A stretch of DNA of 64,000 bases, from assembly GCA_958510825.1 (NCBI GenBank), contig CAUEHQ010000001.1, positions 186,001-250,000 on the forward strand, read 5' to 3'. The DNA is from Brachypterus glaber. Taxonomy: Eukaryota > Arthropoda > Insecta > Coleoptera > Kateretidae. Within the stretch, counting starts at the first letter, position 1. Each line of letters starts with the position of its first letter. Made by a program: the position numbers and the translations under genes. Under the pieces are notes generated by a model. The model was given only the letters and a program-made list of their open reading frames with translations, did no database searches and had not been told where the DNA came from. This document shows, piece after piece, positions 55,388-64,000 of the stretch.

Positions 55388-55675
55388 CTAAGTCTTCGAT
55401 GTCCATCGAAACGTTATAAATGCATAATTGTATAAAATAACAGTTATAATATCTTCCGCATTGTTTAAATATTCATTTTCACTAACTTTAAATAAAAATA
55501 CATGAAGGATTACTTCGATGATTACAGAAAATAAACACTCGTCAAAATGAGACCACCATTGTACAGAGTTCATCAAGAAAGAGCGAAAATCGACCTTATC
55601 AACCGGTATGAACCCTTCAGGTAAATAAAATCCTATTTCTGAACTATTAGCGACATCTATGCAAGTCATTATCAA
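55388..55675 (-). CDS. small LTR frame, 5' LTR copy (unknown)
   Basis: Identical translation to 47343-47630. Downstream on the minus strand lies ACGTAAGTTAAG, a good splice-donor match, but the stop codon precedes it. Unknown function, weak case as a gene. Confidence 0.22.
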   Translation of the reverse strand: MIMTCIDVANSSEIGFYLPEGFIPVDKVDFRSFLMNSVQWWSHFDECLFSVIIEVILHVFLFKVSENEYLNNAEDIITVILYNYAFITFRWTSKT

Positions 55676-55904
55676 CTACAGTTTTACCGTATAGGATTCC
55701 TAATAAAGGTAACTGAAACGACACCAAAAATAATAACTAATTAAAAGAATGTTTCCTAATAAATCTGTATTAGTGATATCTAACCTCAAAATATTACTCT
55801 AAGAAACAAATATAAACAATACTTATTGTTTATCAGCAAAACTAATAAAAATACGAACAGAATACTAAGTGTCCTGTGAACTAAGTATAAACAAAATACT
55901 GAAT

Positions 55905-56117
55905 CTAAGTGAGCAGTTCCAGCAAACTATTTTCAACAAATTCTGGATTATCCCGAAGAAATAAACATACGAAATTTTCCAGGAGAGACAAACTACAGAT
56001 GAAAGCCAGTGAAATCCAACCCTCAATAGACTCTGAAACATATAAAAACCAGGTAAGTCCATAGACAAATGCATTATAGAGAAATAAGTCATATGATTCT
56101 TTATTATTAAAAATCAT
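55905..56117 (-). CDS. small hydrophobic LTR frame, 5' LTR copy (unknown)
   Basis: Copy of 47860-48072 with one Leu-to-Phe difference in the FVCLFLRDNPEF segment. Being in the 5' LTR it would lie downstream of the TATA-like site at 56244-56252, so it could in principle be the first frame on the element's transcript. Confidence 0.25.
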   Translation of the reverse strand: MIFNNKESYDLFLYNAFVYGLTWFLYVSESIEGWISLAFICSLSLLENFVCLFLRDNPEFVENSLLELLT

Positions 56118-56337
56118 ATTCTAATTATGTTTTCTTTATGTTATTTTCAGGTAGAACTATGGAATAGAGACTTATATGGTTAGAATTCAGTTCCTGCTAC
56201 AAAATAGTCCCAGATACAAAATAGTTCTGTACATACGTAACTATTTATATACAAAATAAACATAAATTATAACGTAAGTAAACGAATAGTTTAATTAACC
56301 CTTGCTATCTTACAAAGTGACGATTTATATCGTTACA

Positions 56338-56375
56338 ATACTTAAAAAATAAAATTGGAAAAAAAATAAAAACTT
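56338..56375. repeat. remainder of the foldback right arm
   Basis: ATACTTAAAAAATAAAATTG and the following bases to AAAACTTGAATGCC mirror the left arm near 44930-44980 (GGCTTTTAAGTTTTTATTTT). This places the gypsy insertion inside the arm. Confidence 0.65.
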
Positions 56376-56380
56376 GAATG

Positions 56381-56464
56381 CCACGGACCTAAACCATTAT
56401 ATGAACTTTTGGCCGGTTAAATAAGTTAAGAATTGACGGTCTATATAATGGTTTAGGTCCGTGG
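56381..56464. repeat. 84-bp hairpin element
   Basis: CCACGGACCTAAACCATTAT at the left is mirrored by ATAATGGTTTAGGTCCGTGG at the right: perfect arms of at least 20 bp around a 40-bp loop. It is a tiny MITE or the remains of one. Confidence 0.85.
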
Positions 56465-56539
56465 AATTTTAAATGCACGTTACTGTACACCCTAAATTGT
56501 GGCGATTTGCCTTTTGGGAACAGATAGTGACCACATCAA

Positions 56540-56710
56540 CAGATGTCACCATGCTTTTATATCTATCTAACGTTTTATTTGAATATTATCAACATACAGG
56601 AAACCGAGGATACACAGTGCTGATGATTCCCAAAAAGGATGAAATGGTACTATTCACCGTTTCCTGTCCATTTGATTTTAACGACAGATAGATAACTTTA
56701 TTATATATAT
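56540..56710 (+). repeat. partial copy of the 61.2-kb foldback repeat
   Basis: CTTTTATATCTATCTAACGT, ATACACAGTGCTGATGATT, AAAAAGGATGAAATGGTACT and TTTGATTTTAACGACAGAT recur at 61252-61383. The frame at 56473-56691 lies across this repeat and has no known family. Confidence 0.75.
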
Positions 56711-56810
56711 TTTTCGGTTATTAACCGACAAACAGTACCTATATATTTTTATAGACTGTCAACTCTTAACTTATTCAATTAATTTATGTTAATTTATTTT
56801 TTTGTATTTA

Positions 56811-57276
56811 TCCAGAGGCGTGCCTAGACGGGCAAAATGTGAGGCTAACACAAAAAATTTCAAACTTTTTTATGTTTTTTTTTAATTTTTTGTTAAACAT
56901 AGATTCGTTGAGTAAAAATACATAAAAAAGTCATACAGCGTAACACTATAAGAGCAACCGTTTAAAAAAATGCATTTAAAAGTAAGTAACATTTTGTGCC
57001 ACCAAAAATGATACTTTCTAAAAGTTACTCTAGTATTAAATTTAGGTGTTTCGGTAAAGAATACTCTTTTGCATAGCTTTAAATGATGAATCACCCTGCA
57101 GCATTTACATTTTATGTCGAAGGGCTGTAGCTCCCTTAGGGCAGATTTCTGGACCAATCTTTAAAGGAACTTTTTTTCATATTTTTGAATGTAGAATTTT
57201 TGTTGGTTTGGTTTGTGTTTGGATGTAGAATCACCTTTTAAATTTTGGCATGCCAGTTACTGATAATCCTGTATAT
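56811..57276 (+). repeat. diverged partial copy of the 57679-58385 MITE family
   Basis: Collinear with 57937-58385: TCCAGAGGCGTGCCTAGACG, AGTAACATTTTGTGCCAC, GTAGCTCCCTTAGGGC and the end AATCCTGTATA. The left inverted end is missing. The 91-codon minus-strand frame inside it is not conserved in the other copy. Confidence 0.75.
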
Positions 57277-57309
57277 TTTTTTTAATTCATTTTTTTTTCA
57301 AAATTGGAT

Positions 57310-57672
57310 GTATACTACCTATAGGTTTGATCTTTACAATAAAGGTAATTTTTCCTTCAATTTATTCATAACTTTTTTGTTTTGGGCTTTTCTTTCTTTC
57401 TCTCACAGAACTTAATTTTTCCTGAAATTTTTGTGTCGTTCTAATAATTCCTTGAATTATTGTGTTTACAAAAAAAGGTGACATCAGACGGACATTTTTA
57501 AAGTTACTTATTTTTTTTACGCAACCCATTTTTATTATAAAAATTGTGTCCAAGAACATTTTGTCTAATTTTGGCGATTATGGAAAATTTGAAGGTATTA
57601 TACTCTTCTATACTCTTCTAGTGCTTGCTCCATTCAACGAAAAAAAAATGAGTCCAACGCGTCACAGCGCCT
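57310..57672 (+). repeat. dispersed repeat family R1, decayed copy
   Basis: Keeps the order GATCTTTACAATAAAGGTAA, CATAACTTTTTTGTTT, GACATCAGACGGAC and CCAAGAACATTTTGTCTAAT ... GCGCCTAACC, but with deletions and many changes. The oldest-looking member in the window. Confidence 0.6.
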
Positions 57673-57678
57673 AACCTA

Positions 57679-58385
57679 TACAGGGTTTTCCAGAAATAAC
57701 TTCAAAAAATTTAAGAGGTGATTCTACGTTAAAAAATATGAAAAAAAAAATCCTATAAAGATTGGTCCGGAAATGAGCCCTAAGGGAGCTACAACTCCTT
57801 GTAATTGTAATAAAAATAACGTTTTTAATTAATAACTCTTGTACCCTTTAAGCTAGAGCGACGAGCTTTTGCATGTATACTAGTATTAATAAGGGCAATA
57901 AGTTTATGTTAATTTATTTTTTTTAATTTGTCCAGAGACGTGCCTAGATGGACAAAATATGTTAGGCTTAACACATTTTGGCCCAATCTTTTTTTATGTA
58001 TACATTATTTGGATTTTTTGTAATAAATACAGATTCCTTTAGTAAAAGTACATAAAAATGTCGTATAGTGTAACACTGTAGGTGCACCCGTTAAAAAAAA
58101 TGCATTTAAGAGGAAGTAACATTTTGTGCCACTAAAAAAGTCTATAACTCCTTTAATATTAAGTTTAGGTATTTTGGTGAAGAATACTTTTTTGTTTAGT
58201 TTTAAATGAAGAATCGCCCAGCAGCATTAAAATTTTATTGGTGCTTTTTTTGTTCCCCATTCAATATGTCCATCTTCGAAAGGCCGCAGCTTCCTTAGGG
58301 CTCATTTCCGGACCAACCTTTATTGGAACTTTTTTTCATATTTTTTAACGTAAATTTCTCCAACTTATTTCTGAATAACCCTGTA
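57679..58385. mobile_element. TA-flanked MITE with TACAGGGTTWTYCAGAAATAA ends
   Basis: TACAGGGTTTTCCAGAAATA at the left is mirrored by TATTTCTGAATAACCCTGTA at the right. The inverted similarity extends inward for about 120 bp (GGTCCGGAAATGAGCCCTAA / TTAGGGCTCATTTCCGGACC). TA lies on both sides (57677-57678, 58386-58387). 707 bp, non-coding. Confidence 0.82.
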
Positions 58386-58435
58386 TATCACTCTGTAGGG
58401 CAATTGAAACTTATTAAGACTTAATAAATGAGTTT

Positions 58436-58437
<2 letters not shown>

Positions 58438-58521
<84 letters not shown>
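58438..58521. repeat. (TA)n microsatellite
   Basis: About 40 uninterrupted TA units, placed between the MITE end and the pogo-like element. The tyrosine/isoleucine-only frame across it is an artefact. Confidence 0.98.
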
Positions 58522-58522
<1 letters not shown>

Positions 58523-58545
58523 ACAATTATCTATTAAGTTAATTA

Positions 58546-61063
58546 GGGGAAAGGGGGGGAATGGCGGCCGCCTAAGGTTTTTTGTAATTTTTAGCTTTAT
58601 TAATGTTTTTTTTTTCATGAAAATTAGTTAAATGAAACTCAAAAGTATGCTTTATAAAACTTTATTATCAAAAAAAAATTAAACTAAAATACAAAATTGT
58701 TATAATTTTTAAAAAAAAACTTCAAAAGGCCGGCATTACACGCAGGCTGGGGGTAATTACGGCATAGGCCGGAATTACCCCCATTCAAAAAAAATTACAT
58801 ACAAAAATCACAAACGAAGACTTTTCCTTCAAAGCTTGTGCAGTCTTTATGAGCCCATAGCAGACATATTGAGCAGCAAATCCAAATTTCACCGTCTTTG
58901 CCAAACTCACCACACATGAGACATAATTCTTTATTCACTGCCGTATCATTGCTATCGCTTATTTCTGTCAATACATTTGCGTTTTGCCTGAGATCTATTA
59001 ACTGCAGCTGATATAGCTGATGTTTCATCAGCTGTGCAGTCGTTATTAAAGACTTTACGCTTTGTTCCTTTAGCAACTTTTTTTTTATCGGATGTTGTAT
59101 TCTTTTTTAGTATTTTTTTTTGTTTTTCTTCCTTTTTAAGTTGTTTTTCTTCTAAAACTGTCTTCATAGGTGTTAATGTAAATATTTCTGAGTGCTGCTT
59201 TCTATTGTTTTGAGAGTTATTCTTTTTATTCACAATTGTGGATGGCATCTTATCTTTTGAACACCCAGGTAAAGGAATTATTTCACTAAATGATAAGTTT
59301 AGCTTAGTTGTTTCATCTTCCACCTCCGTATTTGTTTCATTTTCATGTATGTTTTGTAAATCTTGTCCTGCATTTTCCAAATATTGTTGTTTGTTTTGAT
59401 TTTCTGTATCTTTTTCTTTTAAAAAACCTTCAACTGGTGTAAAATCTTCTTCGCCAAAAATGTCAGCATTGACAGGAAATATTCCGGTGTTCTTAAAACC
59501 ATTAATGGCCTTTATTGGTGTAGCAACACGACCATAGGCATTTTGAAAAATTTCGGGTACTTCAAAAGTCGTTATCCTTTCATGTGGATGGCATCTTAAA
59601 TAATTACCACATTCAACATTGTACGCAGATTTTAATGATGAATAAAAAGTCACATCAAGAGGCTGAATACGATGAGAGGTATGCGGTGGTATGGTTAAAA
59701 CTATAATTCCTTTTTCTTTACAGAAATTATACGCATCTAATGTGCAATGGCTGATATGGTTGTCAATTATCAATAAAACTGGATGTTCCTTTGAAGGCTT
59801 TACAGATTCAGAAAAATGTTGAAGCCATTCCATAAATACTTTTTCATTCATCCACCCATTATCTGAACAGCAGTATAGTGCACCTGGGGGACCATTTTTC
59901 TTCAATTCTGGTTTCATTCTTTTGCGGGCATAAATAAATAAAGGCGGAACATAGGTTCCTGATGCACTTATACAACACATAATAGTAGTAGTCTTTCCCC
60001 TTTCTGCGCTTGTTATGAAACCAACTCTTTTTTGCCCTTTTTCAGCAAGTATTTTACCGGGATTTTGAACTGTTGTTATGCCTGTTTCATCTGCATTATA
60101 AATTCTCGATGGTGAAAATTTATATTTCTCTAAAAGAGAGTTTAAATTAAAAAAAAATAGGGTAACTTCCTTTTTATTAAAAGCAGAAATTCGATTGATA
60201 CTTGTGGCCTCTGGCTTTCTTAATCGAATATTTGGGTGTCTCTTAAGAAAACCAGTCTCTTCCAGCAGTTGCTTTATCTTTTGAAAACGGATTTTGTAAA
60301 TGATTTGCCTCAGCATACTTAAAGGCACATTTTTTTATTTCAGTCGGAGAAATTCCATAAAAATGTTTTGAAAGTTTTATAACTTGTTCTGCTAAAATAT
60401 TTTCTTCATCTTGGGTAAAAACAGCTTTACGACCCAATGAAGCGTCTGATACATATTTTTTTTTATCTATCTTGTAGTGTTGACCTTGGAATAGAAAAAC
60501 TTCTTGAAACTTCACGCGTGCTTCTTCAATTTTTTATCGCGTTTATGGCTGCATTTAGTTGTTCAACTGTCCACTGTGCTTTACCAGTAACTCGTTTATA
60601 AATTCGGGGCATCTACAATATTAAAACTTAATTATAACCTATGTGGGGTAATAGTGGCCGGCCGGCATTACCCCTAAACAAATGGCCATTATAACCCCAA
60701 AACGTACATTTACAAATTTTTACCCAAAACACTAAATTAACTGAATTTATATGTCAATCTATTACATAGTCCTAAACTACAATATAGACTAATACTACTT
60801 GTACCAAAAATGTAACTAATAAGGCTAAATTAGTTTATTTACATACCTTTGAAAGTTGAACAGTAATACATCCCAACCGGCAAAATGTTATTTTCTCTTA
60901 TAACTTTCTACTTTACCGATTTGCGTCCATGCCATTTTAGATACACTATGAACTACTCACGGGTAGATGGCTCCACTAGTATTAAATTTGAAAAAGGAGT
61001 ATATAGCTAAGATATACGATGGCCGCCATTACCCTAGAGGCCGCCATTCCCCCCCCCTTCCCC
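58546..61063 (-). mobile_element. pogo-like DNA transposon with G-rich inverted ends
   Basis: The ends GGGGAAAGGGGGGGAATGGC and (reverse) GCCATTCCCCCCCCCTTCCCC are inverted repeats flanked by TA (58544-58545, 61064-61065). It is 2518 bp, containing one degenerate transposase gene on the minus strand. Both subterminal zones carry repeated GGCCGGCATTACC-like sites (58728, 58766, 60653, 61019, 61039). TA target, Psq-type N-terminus and DDD catalytic core place it in the pogo/Tigger branch of Tc1/mariner. Confidence 0.9.
58795..60612 (-). pseudogene. pogo-like DDE transposase with C-terminal PHD finger, frameshifted
   Basis: It starts at ATG 60612 with a Psq-type helix-turn-helix (RVTGKAQWTVEQLNAAINAI) and hits TGA at 60526-60528. 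A second frame (60515-60243) continues with SLGRKAVFTQDEENILAEQV, the CENP-B-like region. A shift near 60250 leads to the catalytic core: NADET, LIIDNHISH and QPLDV hold the three aspartates, with 35 residues between the last two. A lysine-rich linker follows. A last shift near 58970 leads to C-LMC-x-...-WICCSIC-x-W-x-H-x2-C-...-VCDFC, a PHD-type zinc finger, ending at 58795. The family cuts and pastes its own DNA in the nucleus. At least one stop and two or three shifts disable this copy. Confidence 0.9.
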
Positions 61064-61154
61064 TAATAAGGTTCAATTACACTACAGAGTGCTTTTTAAT
61101 TTTCGCGCTATGACGTCGAAGCGTATTTTCTCGCAGAATGTAGTTAAATAAACA

Positions 61155-61409
61155 TATTACTAATAATATTATTAGAAAGTTATCTATCTGTCGTTAAAAT
61201 AAAATGAACAGGAAACAGTGAATAGTACAATTTCATCCTTTTTGGGAACCATACTTTTATATCTATCTAACGTTTCATTTAAATATTAACAACATACAGG
61301 ATACACAGTGCTGATGATTTCCAAAAAGGATGAAATGGTACTATTCACTGTTTCCTGTTCTTTTGATTTTAACGACAGATAACTTTCTAATAATATTATT
61401 AGTAATATA
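61155..61409. repeat. foldback repeat with ~90-bp arms
   Basis: ATTACTAATAATATTATTAG, AAAGTTATCTATCTGTCG and GAACAGGAAACAGTGAATAG at the left are mirrored by CTATTCACTGTTTCCTGTTC, CGACAGATAACTTT and CTAATAATATTATTAGTAAT at the right. It begins 90 bp after the pogo-like element. A partial copy is at 56540-56710. Confidence 0.85.
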
Positions 61410-61792
61410 CCGACACTCCCAAGCAACAAGGACGTAACTCAAGTTAGACCCATTTTGAGTTATACTCAGAGGTAAACACCTTGAAAAAAGACACACATGG
61501 TGGTACTACTCAGATTTCTCCACAGGCCATTTTAACCAAAATTTTACCTAAAAACACTAAAGTAAAAAATTTTAAACTTGAATATTATCAGAAACAAACA
61601 ATAAATAAACAATAAATACTTATACAGTTAAATAGAGAATTTTATAAGCTTTCAAATGACGTATCGCATGGCTTCCTTTTCCACTTCAATCATTTACCCA
61701 CCCTTAAATAACAAAAAAAAATATTTTAGAAATTTAGCTGTCGTGAAATGACATTATATGAGTTACGGCTTTGTTGCTTGGGGGTATCGATA
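61410..61792. mobile_element. inverted-repeat element, CTCCCAAGCAACAA ends
   Basis: CTCCCAAGCAACAAGGACGT near 61416 is mirrored by ACGGCTTTGTTGCTTGGGGG near 61764-61784; GTAACTCA / TGAGTTAC extend the match. The segment CGGCTATTAACCGACAA after it also follows the 56540 copy of the foldback repeat (CGGTTATTAACCGACAA). This element therefore appears to have inserted into that repeat. Confidence 0.6.
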
Positions 61793-62766
61793 TATAATTT
61801 CGGCTATTAACCGACAAATGTGCAGTATATAAATAAACAGTTGTTACAAACAATTACAAATTAATATTTTAAAAAATTTTGGTATTTATTTTTTTATGTA
61901 TGCAAGTAGATTAAGCATTTATTTTATGTTGTATATGAATGATTTGATACTTAATAGATTACAATGATCTCTGATAATGTTTCAATAATTATTGCCCGAA
62001 CGGTAGTAGGTACTCAGTGTCTGATCTAATCTATATGTGAATGGTTTCGTGACAGGATTTTTTAATCAACTAGTTAACGATGACCGCAGGTAAATTAATT
62101 ATTATTTTTTAATAATACAGTCTTAACTCTATATGGAATTAAAACATTGGCTGTTATTAATTTTAATAATTGTAATTGTAATTGTAAATTTATTAACCAA
62201 TTACATTACAGGTACATTTTGTACATTTGGCAAGTCAGTTAATTAATTTTAATGATACATTCATTTATTCATAAATATCCTATGGGGTATTAATGGGAAA
62301 ACAATTTAAATTAAGTGAAAATGGTATGGTTCCACCGCACTTATTTTCTTTCGAAAATATGCAGACAAGTTTTGAGATTTTGTTTATTTTGTTGTTATTT
62401 GTACAATCAGTTTGCATTTATATTCGGTCATCAATGATAACCCATCATGAAAAAGTAGCAGTTTTTAAAAAATCGAATTTTTCGATTTTTTGTTCATCGA
62501 TAAATTAGGGACCCTGGAAAATTTCGTTGTATTTTTTATACTGAATTTTATTTGTTAATGCATATTTTTTATTTATATCGCCACCACTGGTATTTAATAC
62601 TTTACTTGTGATATTATATACTGCAATCTGTGTATTGTATACAAAATGTTGCCATACTAACATAGAGACCACGCTGGTACATTTGGATCCCCCCGCAACA
62701 TGTGTTTATTAATACTGTAATATTTGGTAAATTATAATAATTATTAATTCGTGTCTTTAAGTCATC
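61793..62766. other. intergenic stretch without recognised gene
   Basis: AT-rich. The 71-codon frame at 62293-62508 has no family features, and its end overlaps the palindrome AAAAAATCGAATTTTTCGATTTTTT-like sequence near 62468. Nothing else could be supported. Confidence 0.45.
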
Positions 62767-63089
62767 TAGCTCAGTTGGTTATGTTTGGTAAACTATTCCT
62801 TCCTCATAAAAAATCTAGTGGTGTTAGGTCAGGAGAGCTTGGTGGCCAATTATTCCCCTAGAAACATGACGGAAGTAATACCATGAGGTAGAAAAGTGAT
62901 GGAAGCAAGACGGCCCTCCCCTTCATACTAATAATTCAACCACTCAATATTTAAATAATAAAAATTTTCCAAAAAAATGGATAAAAACAGGGGAATAATT
63001 TTTTGGCCACCAAGCTCTCCAGACCTAAAGCCACTAGATTTTTTTATGAGGAAGGAATAGTTTACCAAACATAACCAACTGAGCTATGA
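62767..63089. pseudogene. palindrome holding two inverted mariner/Tc1 transposase fragments
   Basis: The left arm (about 62767-62866) and right arm (62988-63089) are near reverse complements. On the + strand the right arm reads FWPPSSPDLKPLDFFMRKE and then a stop (63001-63060). W-P-P-x-S-P-D-L-x-P-x-D-F-F is the conserved block with the last catalytic Asp of mariner-type/IS630-like transposases. The left arm carries the same block on the minus strand with a frameshift. Outer ends read CTAGCTCAGTTGGTTATG and CATAACCAACTGAGCTATG. It is a dead fragment, duplicated head to head. Confidence 0.8.
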
Positions 63090-63789
63090 GATTAAGATTA
63101 ATTTTATTTTTCAAATATAATTTTTTTTTTCAATATTACTTTTTTTAATTTTTTTAAATTATTTTAATGGATATCTCCGGAATGGCTTATCCGATTTTAA
63201 AAATTAAAAATGAATTTTAATCAAAATAAAAATACCTTTCAATTCATGCTATACGACCCATATTGCTATTTGAGATTGTAAAGTTGGCGTTGCTGGGGGT
63301 TAGGTAGGGACACTAGATCTAGGGTTAGGGGGTGAGTTAGAATAGAAAGCTTACTGAAAATATCTAATTGACCTGCTTTTTGAATTTTTGATATCTCTTA
63401 CAGTTTTCAAGATAATGCTTGTAGGAAAGTTAATGGGACACCCTGTATATTTCTTTTTTGTAAAATAAATTTGGTTTTTAGACAATTAAATTTTATTTTT
63501 TTGAGTTTTTTTTGTCTTTAGATAAAGTCCGATATACTGGGTGTTTCAGGAATTTTTTTGGCACTTCCGGTTTTGCCGAAAATAAAAAGGGCACAGCTCC
63601 GCCATTTTGAAAGAAAAAAATTTGTTTTTTTAGGTTGTACACTTAATATTCCTTTATACCGTGCCGTGTTGAAAAAAAATTAAAAAAATCTTTGTGCCTT
63701 AAAAAAATGAGAAAACTAAAGAGATAGAACTTTTTAAAAAATTGCTGTGAGTGACCTCTCCATTTTTTCAAAAATTATGAAAACAATCA
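63090..63789. other. AT-rich stretch with an ACACCCTGTATA end motif
   Basis: No gene seen. GGGACACCCTGTATATTTCT near 63440 looks like the right end of an unidentified MITE, and CTGGGTGTTTCAGGAATTTT near 63538 like another end. Boundaries are not resolvable from this window. Confidence 0.4.
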
Positions 63790-64000
63790 GGGATGATACT
63801 CCTACCCCAGTGTACAAATTAGGGGGTGAAACCTCAAAAAAAATTATTTTAAAATTTTGGTTAAAAATTAAAAAAAACAAAATACAGCCAGATAAATACC
63901 GAATGTTTTAATTCCCATTACGTTAAAAAATCCATCTTCCGAAAATTTGACAGTAAAAAAAATCTTAAAGGCACATCCTTTTTTTATAAGTCAGCCAAAT
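63790..64000. repeat. dispersed block shared with 23757-24160, cut by window end
   Basis: Shares GAATGTTTTAATTCCCATTA, the following ACGTT and CCATCTTCCGAAAATTTGAC, and CCTTTTTTATAAGT with the intronic copy, in the same orientation. It continues beyond the window. Confidence 0.65.

Larger units (their letters stand above)
46170..56337 (-). mobile_element. 10.2-kb Ty3/gypsy LTR retrotransposon with 2.1-kb LTRs, apparently intact
   Basis: It is flanked by the 4-bp duplication ATAC (46166-46169, 56338-56341). Two LTRs of 2.1 kb, starting TGTAACGATATAAATCG and ending TTACGGTACA on the minus strand, enclose one uninterrupted gag-pol frame (48825-53645). There is a polypurine tract next to the 3' LTR and no env. 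Very long LTRs plus a single gag-pol frame recall the Osvaldo/Ulysses group. The LTRs differ by one 34-bp block and only a few substitutions that I noticed, so insertion was recent and the element could still be active. It lies inside the right arm of an older foldback element. Confidence 0.95.
54249..56337 (-). repeat. 5' LTR (2089 bp) of the long-LTR gypsy element
   Basis: TGTAACG...GGTACA on the minus strand. Substitutions relative to the 3' LTR that I noticed: ATCAAACATACC versus ATCAAATATACC (about 55188 / 47140) and GAAGAAATAAAC versus GAAGTAATAAAC (about 55958 / 47913). It lacks the 34-bp block found near 46720. Confidence 0.95.

Noticed and set aside
56473..56691. 72-codon frame as a small gene
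   Set aside because: It crosses a repeat shared with 61.2 kb where the frame is not open, and has no recognisable domain.
58421..58618. 65-codon YIYIYI frame
   Set aside because: Translation of the (TA)n microsatellite.

Overview
The window is eukaryotic nuclear DNA, very AT-rich, with short GT-AG exons spread over tens of kilobases of transposon-filled intron. The mix of elements (Mag-type and long-LTR Ty3/gypsy, a Jockey/CR1-like LINE with a PHD-type ORF1, Penelope-like, pogo-like, piggyBac-like and PIF-like relics, many TA-flanked MITEs) points to an insect. A beetle would fit, but the species cannot be fixed from the sequence.

The one host gene I can support is the 3' part of a proton-coupled oligopeptide transporter (SLC15/POT family, like insect yin/opt1) on the + strand. 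Six exons (480-583, 636-782, 20380-20494, 22359-22487, 27173-27280, 33180-33362) join in compatible phases. They encode the end of the large extracellular loop, TM10-TM12 and the C-terminal tail, with the stop at 33360-33362. The 5' part lies before the window. The last introns total about 32 kb and are mostly mobile DNA.

Intron layout: a decayed LINE RNase H relic (1.4 kb); a 308-bp satellite (3.06-4.58 kb); a 940-bp triplication (5.86-8.59 kb); an inverted-terminus element with 145-bp tandem repeats (9.2-10.2 kb); a transposon inserted into a copy of itself in opposite orientation, making a giant palindrome (11.26-17.67 kb) with two separate 8-bp target duplications; two direct copies of a TTA-flanked element around exon 20380-20494; a TTAA-flanked foldback element (25.6-27.1 kb); further MITEs; and a Penelope-like 3' fragment with a 12-bp target duplication.

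Downstream of the gene (34-64 kb): a tRNA-like SINE head; a broken LINE (about 34.9-43.4 kb) split by a defective Mag-type gypsy element (38357-42842, 194/195-bp LTRs, GTACT duplication); a foldback element (44.8-46.2 kb) split by a young 10.2-kb gypsy element on the minus strand (46170-56337, 2.1-kb LTRs, one intact 1606-codon gag-pol frame, ATAC duplication); several MITEs; a (TA)n tract; a pogo-like transposon with a frameshifted DDE transposase and C-terminal PHD-like finger (58546-61063); and a palindrome holding two inverted remnants of a mariner/Tc1 transposase motif. I found no rRNA, no CRISPR array, no convincing functional tRNA and no second host gene.
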